Source: Emiliania huxleyi CCMP1516 (lineage: Eukaryota; Haptophyta; Isochrysidales; Noelaerhabdaceae). From it: a stretch of 64,000 bases of DNA. The notes below the pieces were generated by a model that worked only from the letters and a program-made list of their open reading frames with translations, was not told the DNA's origin and searched no databases. Of this stretch, positions 1-9,114 are shown in pieces. Position 1 is the first letter of the stretch; each line of letters opens with the position of its first letter. The position numbers were made by a program, and so were the translations under genes. The DNA is taken from NCBI RefSeq assembly GCF_000372725.1, contig NW_005200793.1:42209-106208 (forward strand), read 5' to 3'.

Positions 1-155
1 GGCCCCGTCACGCCGCGCATGCAGGTGCATAAATTAGACGCGCCAGAGAGGGCGGCTCTTTTCTTTCAACGGGGCTAGCTTTTACACATCGACGGTGTAC
101 ATGCATGATATGGGTACCTAGCTCTACCTCGAGTCTCGTACTTCGTACACAAGTA

Positions 156-3100
156 TTACCCCTCGAACGCCCCGATCGCCTCCGTCACCGCCGCCACGAG
201 CCGCGACGCCTCCCCCTCGCTGCGCGGCCCGTCCCTCCTCCACCTCGCCGCGTCGTGGTGCCGCGCCGCGTTCGCCCAGATGCGCAGCGAGTGCAGCTGG
301 CTCCGTAGCTCGGCCGGCAAGCCGCACTCGCGGTGCCAAAAGTTGATGCGCTCCTCGAAGCCGTCGGGCGCCGCCGCAGAGCGCGAGGCGTAGACGGCGT
401 CGAGGCGCGGCATCAGCGTGTTGAAGGCGAGCAGCATGTTGCCCTGAATGCGCGCCTGCGCGTCGCCGCCCGTGCGCATGCCGCGCACCTGCACCGAGAG
501 CGGCGAAGGCTCGTAGCTGGTGGTGCGGGCGGCTGCCGCAGCGGCCTCGTCTCCAGGTGCCGGCGCAGCCTCCTCCACCCCCACCCCGCCCTGCGCGCCA
601 GACAGCAGCCCCCGGAGCGTCGTGAGAGCCACGGGCAGCGTGCAGCGGTTGCGCAAGCTGTCGTGACAGAGGCTCTTCTGCCCGTCTCCCGCCTTGGCGA
701 GGTCCTTGACAGCGCGCGCAGCAGCGGCGGTCCACCCCGCCGCCGCGTCTGCGACCTTGGACGCGTCGATGTTGGTCCAGAGCTCGTCGAACTCGTCCTC
801 GCACCGGTCGGTGAGCTGCACCTCGGAGCGGCTGGTGAGGCAGACGAGGAGGGTGATGCCAACAGCGTAGCCGTCCGTCTTGCTCGAGTACTCGCCCCCC
901 TTGGAGATGGAGGGGCAGAGGTAGCCAGTGGACATGTAGAGGGCGGTCGAGCGGCAGCGGACAGAGGCGTCCGGACGCTGGTCCTTGGCGAAGCCCGTGT
1001 CGGCGAGGACGGCGGTCAGATTCTCGTCGAGCAGGATGTTGTCCGGCTTGACGTCGCGGTGCACGATGCCCTTCGAGTGGAGGTAGACGAGCGCCTCGGT
1101 CGCCTCGCACGCGACACGCACGCGCTGCCGCCACGTCAGCGGCCTCGGCGGCTCTACCATCCCCAGCCGCCGGAGCTGCGCAGCGCGGTCGGGATCCGAG
1201 ATGCGCAGCCGCGCCTCGAGCGAGCCGCCGCGCATCAGCGGCGAGAGGAGGCAGACGCCGTCGGGCGAGAGGCAGTAGCCGAGCAGCGGCAGCAGGTGCG
1301 GGTGGCTCACCGCCTTGAGCAGCTTCACCTCGAGCTCCGCCCGCGACAACCCGCCCGACTGGCCCGACTTGGCCCGCTTGACGACGAGCGGCAAGTGGCG
1401 CAGCTGCGGAGGCGCGGCGAGGGAGAGGTGGAGGTCGGCCGACGCCTCGTAGACGCGGCTGAAACCGCCGCTGCCAATCAGCTTGCCCTCTGCAAACCCA
1501 TCGGTAGCCGCGGTGAGGTCCGACAAGGCTATCTCGACGGGCCGCGCAACAGCCGCCGCTTCCGCCGCGACCGGCTCGGAGGCGACAGACAGAGTTTCCA
1601 GCTTCGACTCCGCCGCGCTCACCTCCTCGGCCAAGGCAGGCAGCGCACCCACGTGCGGCCTGGCGGCGGCGATGCCCGCTCGGAGCGCGGAGGGGCTGTC
1701 CGCAGTGTCGAGCGACTTGAGCGCGCCCATCGCCGCGCCATGCGCCTTGCGCAGCCGCTGGCTGTCCCGCCTCCGCGCCTCCTTGAGCTTGTCGCGCGCG
1801 CGCCTCGCCGCCGCCAGCACGGCCGGGCTCGCGAGGCCGCTGCACGCCTCCAGCGCGCTGGCCACGCCCTCGTACGAGCCAGCGGCCACGGCCTGCTGCA
1901 GCGCCTCGTCCGCCGCGGCGATGGCGGCTGCGTCGGCCGGCGGAGGAGATGGGGCTGGCGGTGGAGTTGGCGGCTGCAAATCGGCGGTGGCGCTGGGGCC
2001 AGGCGCCACGTTGTCTGCCTCGCCGCCGCCGCTCTTCTTCTTCTTCTTCTTCTTGCCCTTCTTGCTCTCATTGGCGCGCTCCTCTTTCTCCGCCTCCTCC
2101 TCCGCCAGCAGCGCCTCGGCATGCCGCGCCGCCTCCGCCTCTGCCGCCGCTCTCTCCGCCTCCCTCGCCTCCGCCCCCGCAGCCCACGCCGTCTCCTTCG
2201 CCGCCTTCTCAGCCGCCGCCTCCGCCTCAGCCAAGACCTTTACGCACTCGGCGTGGCCCTTCTCCTTGGCGTACTGCAGCGCGGTCTTGCCCTCCATAGT
2301 GCACAGCGTCATATCTGCGCCGGCCCGCAGCAAGCGCCGCACGACCGCGGGGTGGCCGAAAATGGCGGCGGTCATCAGCGCCTTGGCACCGACGCTGTTC
2401 TGCAGGATGATCTCAGCGCCGCGCCGTATCAGCAGGTCGACCACCCGCTCGTGGCCGTTGCTGGCGGCGGCTATCAGCGCAGTGACGCCGTTGCTGTTCT
2501 GCAGGTTGATCTCCGCGCCGTGCCGCAGCAGCAACTCGACCACCCGCTTGTGGCCGTTGTTGGCGGCGGCCATCAGCGTGGTGTAGCTGTCGCTGTTCAG
2601 CAGGTCGACCTCCGCGCCGCGCCGCAGCAGTAGCTCGACCACCCGCTCGTGGCCCCACTGGGCGGCGTACATCAGCGCGGTCCAGCCGACGCTGTCCTGC
2701 AGCTTGATCTCCGCGCCGTGCCGCAGCAGCAACTCGACCACCCGCTCTTGGCCGTTGTTGGCGGCGCGCATCAGCAGCGTGAGGCCGCTCGCGCCGCCTC
2801 TCTCGTACGTCGCGTCGGCCCGCCCGCCGCCCTCGAGCCACGCCAGCACCGCCTCCTCCTCGCCTTGCTCAGCCGCTGCCACGACCTCGTCGGAGACTTT
2901 CCCCCCACCGCTCGGCGCCCGCTTCGCCGCAGCCGGCGACAGATTACCCGGCCGCACCCGCACGCTCTCGCCGCTTCCCTCGAGCGCCACAGCGTACCGC
3001 CCGCCCTCGAAGCTCCGCGCCTCGCCCCGCTGCCCGTTCAGCTCGGGGCGGGAAGAGAGGCCGCCGAGCACGACTCGCTGGCCGAGCAGCGGTGTGTCCA

Positions 3101-3914
3101 TAGCTGCCGCTGCGGCGCCCGAGGAAGCGCCGCCCGCCCCTGCCCAGCCGTCTGCAACCGCCTCCGCCTCAGCCAAGACCCGGACGCACTCGGCGTGGCC
3201 CTTCTCCTTGGCCCACTGTAGCGCCGTCTTGCCGCTCGCACTGCGCGCCGCCGCGTCTGCGCCCGCCCGCAGCAAGCGCCGCACGACGGCGGGGCGGTTG
3301 TAGTGGGCGGCGAGCATCAGCGCAGTGCAGCCGTCGCTGCTCTGCAGGTTGAGCTCAGCGCCGCGCCGTATCAGCAAGTCGACCACCCGCTCGTGGCCGT
3401 TGACGGCGGCGCACATCAGCGCGGTGCCACCGTCGCTGCTCTGCAGGTTGACATCAGCGCCGTGCTGCAGCAGCAAATCGACCAACCGCTCGTGGCCGTG
3501 GAGGGCGGCGGTCATCAGCAGCGTGAGGCCGCTCTCACCGTCTCTCTCGTACGTCGCGTCGACCCGCCCCCCGCCGTCAAGCCACGCCAGCAGCGCCTCC
3601 TCCTCGCCACGCTCCGCTGCTGCCACGACCGCATCGGGGGCTGCCGCGGCACTGCTCGACACCGCCGGCGACAGATTACCCGGCCGCACCCGCACGCTCT
3701 CGCCGCTTCCCTCGAGCGCCACAGCGTACCGCCCGCCCTCGAAGCTCTCCGCCACGCCCCGCTGCCCGTTCAGCTCGGGACGGGAAGAGAGCCCGCCGAG
3801 CACGACGCGCTGGCCGAGCAGCGGCGCGTCCACAGCTGCCGCTGCCACGCCCGAGGAAGCGCCGCCCGCCCCTGCCCGGCCGTCGCTGCTTGGCTCGCTC
3901 ACTTGCCCGACCAT
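156..3914 (-). CDS. Ankyrin-repeat protein kinase with duplicated MIB/HERC2-like modules
   Basis: Single open frame of 1252 residues starting at an ATG. It contains two copies of one module: a beta-rich block beginning LLGQRVVLGGLSSRPELNGQ (near residues 30-85 and again near 285-340), an acidic GEEEA-LAWL helix, then ankyrin repeats of the form TALMxAAxxGHERVVDLLL (three to four in the first copy, five to six in the second). A lysine/glutamate-rich, probably coiled stretch follows, and a kinase domain at about 795-1090 shows the Gly loop GSGGFSRV, the VVK lysine and the catalytic loop HRDVKPDN. The metal-binding DFG is replaced by DTG and no clear APE is seen, so activity could be altered. 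The kinase resembles plant receptor-like cytoplasmic kinases; no membrane segment is visible. A truncated paralogue of the ankyrin module lies at 62.5-63.6 kb. Possible role: intracellular signalling with ankyrin-mediated target binding (inference). Confidence 0.85.
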   Translation of the reverse strand: MVGQVSEPSSDGRAGAGGASSGVAAAAVDAPLLGQRVVLGGLSSRPELNGQRGVAESFEGGRYAVALEGSGESVRVRPGNLSPAVSSSAAAAPDAVVAAAERGEEEALLAWLDGGGRVDATYERDGESGLTLLMTAALHGHERLVDLLLQHGADVNLQSSDGGTALMCAAVNGHERVVDLLIRRGAELNLQSSDGCTALMLAAHYNRPAVVRRLLRAGADAAARSASGKTALQWAKEKGHAECVRVLAEAEAVADGWAGAGGASSGAAAAAMDTPLLGQRVVLGGLSSRPELNGQRGEARSFEGGRYAVALEGSGESVRVRPGNLSPAAAKRAPSGGGKVSDEVVAAAEQGEEEAVLAWLEGGGRADATYERGGASGLTLLMRAANNGQERVVELLLRHGAEIKLQDSVGWTALMYAAQWGHERVVELLLRRGAEVDLLNSDSYTTLMAAANNGHKRVVELLLRHGAEINLQNSNGVTALIAAASNGHERVVDLLIRRGAEIILQNSVGAKALMTAAIFGHPAVVRRLLRAGADMTLCTMEGKTALQYAKEKGHAECVKVLAEAEAAAEKAAKETAWAAGAEAREAERAAAEAEAARHAEALLAEEEAEKEERANESKKGKKKKKKKSGGGEADNVAPGPSATADLQPPTPPPAPSPPPADAAAIAAADEALQQAVAAGSYEGVASALEACSGLASPAVLAAARRARDKLKEARRRDSQRLRKAHGAAMGALKSLDTADSPSALRAGIAAARPHVGALPALAEEVSAAESKLETLSVASEPVAAEAAAVARPVEIALSDLTAATDGFAEGKLIGSGGFSRVYEASADLHLSLAAPPQLRHLPLVVKRAKSGQSGGLSRAELEVKLLKAVSHPHLLPLLGYCLSPDGVCLLSPLMRGGSLEARLRISDPDRAAQLRRLGMVEPPRPLTWRQRVRVACEATEALVYLHSKGIVHRDVKPDNILLDENLTAVLADTGFAKDQRPDASVRCRSTALYMSTGYLCPSISKGGEYSSKTDGYAVGITLLVCLTSRSEVQLTDRCEDEFDELWTNIDASKVADAAAGWTAAAARAVKDLAKAGDGQKSLCHDSLRNRCTLPVALTTLRGLLSGAQGGVGVEEAAPAPGDEAAAAAARTTSYEPSPLSVQVRGMRTGGDAQARIQGNMLLAFNTLMPRLDAVYASRSAAAPDGFEERINFWHRECGLPAELRSQLHSLRIWANAARHHDAARWRRDGPRSEGEASRLVAAVTEAIGAFEG

Positions 3915-3972
3915 GGCACATCACAAAACAATTCGAGGCCGAGAGCGCCGCGGGGCGAAGCAGCTCTGGCGG

Positions 3973-4495
3973 CTCGCAGGACGAGACAGAAGAGAACGAC
4001 GCGACAGAGGAGGAAATGACAAGGGAGAGAACGACGAGAGTGGGACGACCGCGAGGTGGCATGAAGGCTGCAGCGAGAAGCGGCGAGAGACTGCGAAGAG
4101 AGATAGGAAGAGGCAGACTCCCTAGGGTGGGCGACGGCTAGCGCATCACACACCTCTCCTTAAAATCCCTGTGTGGTGGCGGCGTGCCGTCCTCCCATCC
4201 CTCCCTTGGGTTCTCTGTTTTGTTCTTTCTTTCTTTTCGAAGCAGCTCTGACAGCCGCGGCAACGCATGATGTCGCAGAAGAAAAGTAATCGGTGTCCGG
4301 GAAAGCGGTGGCCGGCGCCGACCACACCCACAACCCTGCACAAAGACCGCAGAGACCAGAGTCTCTCGCCGATTCTCGCTGCAACCTTCATGCCACCTCG
4401 GTCCTCGCTCGTCCCACTCTCTCTCGTCGTTCTCTCCCTTGTCGCTTCTTCCTCTGTCGCGTCGCTCTCCTCTGCCTCGTTCTGCGACGCCTCAT
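3973..4495. repeat. Dispersed repeat R1, fold-back pair
   Basis: The stretch 3973-4240 recurs at 17266-17455 (same strand) and at 57735-57998 (opposite strand). A partial copy at about 4362-4495 is inverted relative to 3973-4110, so the two arms could form a hairpin around a spacer of roughly 250 bases. The family ends in a (CTTT)n run. This looks like a MITE or SINE-like mobile repeat. No protein-coding capacity is evident. Confidence 0.65.
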
Positions 4496-5146
4496 TTGCC
4501 GCCAAGTCATATGATTGGTCTCAGGTCCGTGTCGTGTTACGCACGGAAAATTCTTTTGACCGCGCAAGATAAAAGGGTGGCTAAGGGCTCTGCCCGCAAG
4601 GCGCCCGCGTCGCAGACGCGGTACCATTGACAAATCTGCAATATACCCCCACACGAGCAAATAGCAAAATCCGAATACCGTGCACGAACTGCGTGATCTC
4701 GGCCGTGGACGGGCGCAAGCCTTCAGCTGGTGCCAAGACATTCGTAAAATTGAAGCCAAGAACGTCCGCCAAATCCGTGCTAGGGAAAGCTCATCGAGCC
4801 CAGCGTGCCCGCGACCGCCTCCCGCGCAACACCGCCGCTGGGGACGACACGCTGCGGAATCGGATCGAGCCCATGCACGGGCAAAGAAGGACGCTGCAGA
4901 AGCGGTTGGAGAGGCAGCCGGCGTCTGCCGTCTAGGGAGCCTGGGGAAGCGAACCGACGGGGGACGTCGGGGCGAATCGTTCCGCGTGTACGCAAAGTGC
5001 GTCGACACCTCAATCCTGCAGGCGGAGCAGCAGTCGCAGAGTGTGCAGGCCTATGCGCGCCAGCTCGCGCAGCTCTCGTCAACCTCTGTCTCTCTCTTTT
5101 CTCTCTATTAGAGTATAGAGTATAGTATATAGTATATTCGGCTTTA

Positions 5147-5279
5147 TATATCTAGCAAACACCCACACGACTAGCGACTACCAGTCTACTACTGGCGTCT
5201 ACTTAGTCCCTCAGAACGGGAACGGGAGCGACAAACGCGCCGCCCGCGGCGTTCTCGCGCTCCGCCCTTCGCGGACTGT
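5147..5279. repeat. Dispersed repeat R2, first copy
   Basis: The text beginning AACACCCACACGACTAG and running through CGTCTACTTAGTCCCTCAG recurs at 9320-9400. Its right part, with AAACGCGCCGCCCGCGGCG, recurs near 10460-10500. The copies are partial and on the same strand. Confidence 0.5.
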
Positions 5280-6687
5280 ACGGGTGGACGCGGGACAGGA
5301 GTGACGACAGCTCGAGCGACACCGGAGCTCTACGCGTATCTCCTCTTTACTTGATAAACCAGCCGATCCAACAATCCTTTCACACCGGACGGTAGAGCCG
5401 AATCTGACGGCCAGAAAGCTCACCAGCCTCGCAACACATGCCATGCCCATCCCTGACAAGCGTGGTTTGACTCACAGAAGCCGCAGGCTACGTGGAGACA
5501 TAGCTACGTGACCACGCAAAACACGCCCGGAGACGGCTCACATCCCGATATCCCGGGCTCCAACAATGGTCCCACTATCGGGCCTATCGCGGTCCGACGC
5601 CGGTCTACTTGGCTATCCCCAGCCCACAGCTACCGGGTGCACCCAGCCTGGCCGCAGGAGGGCGGGCCCGGGCCGAACCTCCCACTCAGAGGTCCGTTGA
5701 AGTCGATCCGCGGCGCCGTCCCGAAGCAGCAGCCGCGGGAGCGGGAGCGGAGAAGCTCGTACTCGGACCGACGCGATAATATTGACGATGCAATGCCAAC
5801 TGTGCGTACAATGACTTGTACACACATCACCTGGGTCATGATGGTCCATATGAAGGATGGACAGAGTCACGCACATCGCCTACACGGTCTGAGGGTGGTG
5901 AGGACTGATACATGCCCGGGTCGGGTTGAGTGCGATCGGAGAAGAACAAAGTGTGAACTATGCGCCAAATGCGCTGGTCAAGGGGATAGGAGGATGTTGT
6001 GTGTGACAGGGCTGCCTGGAGCAGCCCCAAGCTGCAGGCCTTCGTCCACAGAGACCCGTCAAGGAGCGTCTTCTAGCTTTGTCTGCACGACTGTCACGGA
6101 TCACACAAGGCCGCTACGGAGACGAGCAGCTCCGAATCAGCGGCAATCCTCATGCATCCAGGCGTCACAGTCAATATCAGTGGTCTAGCTACCGCCATGC
6201 ACAGCTTGACGTCGATGTCTCCAGGCTGGAGTGCATGTATCCTTTGTTACGCCGCTCGGAGGTCTGATGGAGCCGCAGAACGCCTGGGGCTGTGAGGGCG
6301 TCAGGCGGTGCCGCAGATAGACTTCTACCTCATAGCGCGCACCGATCCATCCGCGCCGGGCCCTGGCCGCCGCCAGCGGACGGTGCACCACCAGAAAGGT
6401 CACCTACAGGGCACATTGTTGGACTTTGGCGGCCGATTTGCGCTCGAGCCGCCGCGCGGGAATCAGCACCGGCAGGCAGCGAGAGCACGACTGGCGACCG
6501 CGAAGCCAGCAGTGCTGCCCCGACACATACCGGTCTGGCCAGTGCGCGAAGCTGCCGCATGCGGCCTTCCAGAGGCCGAGCGCGCGGCGATTGTTGGACG
6601 GTCACGTCGTTTCGGTTTATCGGGACGCGCCGGGATATCAAAAAAAAGGAGATAATCGGATACCGAAGCGCCCCGGCTTTCGACGAA

Positions 6688-9114
6688 ATGCGCGCCTCTC
6701 TACTCCGCCTTCTTACCGGACTCACACTCGCAGAGGGCGGTCCCACTCCTCTCGCGGGCGACGCCTCCGGATCGGACTCGGTGAAGTCCTGCATCGACCT
6801 CGACAGGCACTCGATAAAGGCGGCGCTCTCGACGACGCCCGGCTTTGAGACGGCGGCCTTTTGCACCTCCCAAGCGTGCGGCGCCTGCCGCGCGTTTGGC
6901 GTCCCGACGGGCGTCCAGCGCAAGATATTCAACCGCGGCTGCTCCGGCGGGCCCTTCAACCGCGGCTGCTCCGGCGGGCCGCACAAGACCTCTTCCGCCT
7001 TCTACAGCTGCCGCAGCGGCGACTGCGGCGGCGGCGACTGCGCCGAGGAGATGATGAGCGTCGAAGTCGCCGGCGCCGGCGCGGCCGTCTCGAGCGGGCG
7101 GCATGGGACGAACGCTCCCGCGCCCGTCGGCGACGACGCGTGCGCGGAGGCGTTCAACGAGGAGAAGTGCGTCATGAACGCCTGCTCTGGGCACGCGCAT
7201 GCAGCCTGCAACACGCTGGGCGTCGCGAACACCTCTAATAACAAGTGGAGCGACTTTTCGCTCGAGGGAGGCGCGGCGCGCGCCGGATTGCTCGAAGGCC
7301 CCCTCCGCAAGTGGTGGTGGTGCTGCGCCTCTACGGCGGTGCTGCTTCTCCAAGCGTGCGGCGCCTGCTGGCTGCTGCTGGGGCAGCGGGCGCCGCGCTC
7401 CGGTGCAGCCTCGGGGCAGCGAGCCAGCAAGGCGGTCCGTCCCCGGCTGAGCAAGAGTCGCGGCTCGGTGGCCTTCCTGCTGCTGCTCTCCGCCCTCCCC
7501 GTGGCTCGGGCTGGCTCGCCGCCGCCGCCGCCGCCCTCGCCCTCGCCACCCTGGTACACCGAGGACGCCGCCATGCAAGCTCCCCCCTCGCCACCATGGC
7601 CGCCGCCGCCGCCGCCCTCGCCACCCTCGCCGTCATGGTACACCGAGGACGGAGCTTGCATCTGCAACATGAACTGGGTGGGCGATTGCACCGCCCTTGC
7701 CTTGGAGGGCGGCGGCCAGTGCAGCGCCGCGGACCCCTGCTTGGCAAACGACCAGGCGTCCTGCCCCATCGGCTGCCGGTGGGAGACGCTCAGCTACATG
7801 GAGCAGTGGTGCTCGCGTAGCCCGGCTTCCCCCCCACCACCTATGTCGTGCCACGAGCCGTTTCCGCCAAGCTCGTATCGTCCCGCCAAGCCGTATCTCC
7901 CGCCAAGCTCGTGCTCCGTGACCGATCTCTCGTGCGTCGCCAACCTCACGCTGCCGCCGGGCGGTGTTTACGGCCTCTCCTGGGATCTGAAGACCACGTT
8001 TGCGCTCGGCGCGACGCCGTGCACCCCGGCGACGGATCAGGCTGACCTTCCATGCGTGAGCTTAGATTTCGACGGGCTGGGCTTTCGTGACGCGTGCACC
8101 CTCTGGGTGTCCCCTGGCTGCGCACCCGGCGAGTACGAATCGGAGTATGACGGCGTCGCGTGCGCTATACGTCCCGGCGCATCCTTCTCACTCGACGACC
8201 GGTCGGTGCAATCGCCGGGCGACCCGCGCGTCCCAGCGCACCCGTCCGTCGCGGGTGAGTGGATCGTTGGAGACGAAACAGATCATCGGGGCACCGGATT
8301 CTGGGTGTTTCGGGCGGACGGACAGCCGCACGGCATCGAATACGACGCCATCGGACACCCCTCCAGCGAAGTTGTTGGCCGCGCCAACTGCCTCCTTCTC
8401 TCTCAAGCGAGTACTAGCGGCGCGGCCTCTATCTCGGGTGGCGGGTACGGATATCCGTCGTGCCCTGCAACGTCGCCCGCCGTTGTCGGCGCGATCGCGG
8501 GCGGCGCGGCGGCGGTGACCGTGCTCGTGGCGCTCCTCGCGCTGTGGTGGCGCCGCCGCTTGGCGGGGAGGCGTCAGGCGAAATATCCGGCGGCGGCGCG
8601 GGAGGCGAGGCAGGCGGCGGCGGCGGAGCGGGCGAGGGCCGTGACGGAGGCGCGCGAGGCGCGCGCGGCGGCCGAGGCGCGCGCGGCGGAGGCGCGCGCG
8701 GCGGCGGCGGCCGAGGCGCGCGCGGCGGCCGAGGCGCGCGCGGCGGCGGCGGCCGAGGCGCGCGCGGCGGCCGAGGAGGCGCGCGCGGCGGCGGAGGCGC
8801 GCGCGGCAGAGGCGCGCTCGGCGGCAGAGGCGCGCGCGGCGGCAGAGGCGGCGGCCATTCCGATTGCTACGCCCATTCAAGGCTGGCGGCCTCCGAGCTA
8901 TAGCCAGTCGCAAGTCTCCTCCACCGCCATGCCGATCGTTCGCGGCGAGCCTGTCGAGGACGGCGAGATCGTGCCGAGCTCGAACCTTGTAGCAGAGTTG
9001 CAGAGCCTCGCCGCGCTCCACCGCTCCGGCGCTCTCTCCGACGCCGAGTTTTTGGCGGCAAAGGCGCGCATCTTAGGAGGGTCTGAGGCTCAAGGGTCTG
9101 AGACTCTGGTCTGA
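6688..9114 (+). CDS. Cysteine-rich membrane protein with proline-rich linkers and SHOCT-like C-terminus
   Basis: The frame is open from 6292, but the ATG at 6688 begins a signal-like peptide (MRASLLRLLTGLTLAEG), so it is preferred; this gives 808 residues. In order: a cysteine-rich ectodomain with a 27-bp tandem duplication (FNRGCSGGP twice, near 6930-6984); a hydrophobic Trp/Cys segment; a second signal-like stretch ending LPVARA; Ser-Pro-rich linkers with WYTEDGA repeats; a second cysteine-rich part; a clear transmembrane helix followed by RRR near residue 620; an Ala-Glu-Ala-Arg coiled coil; and a last 30 residues (LAALHRSGALSDAEFLAAKA) that fit the SHOCT family. The two signal-like segments could mean that two genes are joined. 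Function unknown; cell-surface location inferred. Confidence 0.65.
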   Translation: MRASLLRLLTGLTLAEGGPTPLAGDASGSDSVKSCIDLDRHSIKAALSTTPGFETAAFCTSQACGACRAFGVPTGVQRKIFNRGCSGGPFNRGCSGGPHKTSSAFYSCRSGDCGGGDCAEEMMSVEVAGAGAAVSSGRHGTNAPAPVGDDACAEAFNEEKCVMNACSGHAHAACNTLGVANTSNNKWSDFSLEGGAARAGLLEGPLRKWWWCCASTAVLLLQACGACWLLLGQRAPRSGAASGQRASKAVRPRLSKSRGSVAFLLLLSALPVARAGSPPPPPPSPSPPWYTEDAAMQAPPSPPWPPPPPPSPPSPSWYTEDGACICNMNWVGDCTALALEGGGQCSAADPCLANDQASCPIGCRWETLSYMEQWCSRSPASPPPPMSCHEPFPPSSYRPAKPYLPPSSCSVTDLSCVANLTLPPGGVYGLSWDLKTTFALGATPCTPATDQADLPCVSLDFDGLGFRDACTLWVSPGCAPGEYESEYDGVACAIRPGASFSLDDRSVQSPGDPRVPAHPSVAGEWIVGDETDHRGTGFWVFRADGQPHGIEYDAIGHPSSEVVGRANCLLLSQASTSGAASISGGGYGYPSCPATSPAVVGAIAGGAAAVTVLVALLALWWRRRLAGRRQAKYPAAAREARQAAAAERARAVTEAREARAAAEARAAEARAAAAAEARAAAEARAAAAAEARAAAEEARAAAEARAAEARSAAEARAAAEAAAIPIATPIQGWRPPSYSQSQVSSTAMPIVRGEPVEDGEIVPSSNLVAELQSLAALHRSGALSDAEFLAAKARILGGSEAQGSETLV

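Larger units (their letters stand above)
3915..6687. other. Intergenic stretch with repeats, no convincing gene
   Basis: Holds the fold-back repeat at 3973-4495 and a dispersed repeat near 5147. Several frames are open because of high GC, but none shows a recognisable domain or a consistent splice pattern. A motif resembling the start-proximal AAATTCTTTT element occurs near 4547, so a short or poorly conserved gene in 4.6-5.1 kb cannot be excluded. Confidence 0.4.

Noticed and set aside
124-1845. Long overlapping frames on both strands across the ankyrin-kinase gene
   Set aside because: They shadow the 1252-residue frame; only that frame shows kinase and ankyrin motifs. The Arg/Ala/Pro-rich translations are typical of GC-rich shadows.
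5508-6188. 226-codon plus-strand frame
   Set aside because: No domain, leader, repeat structure or splice logic; composition looks like random GC-rich DNA.
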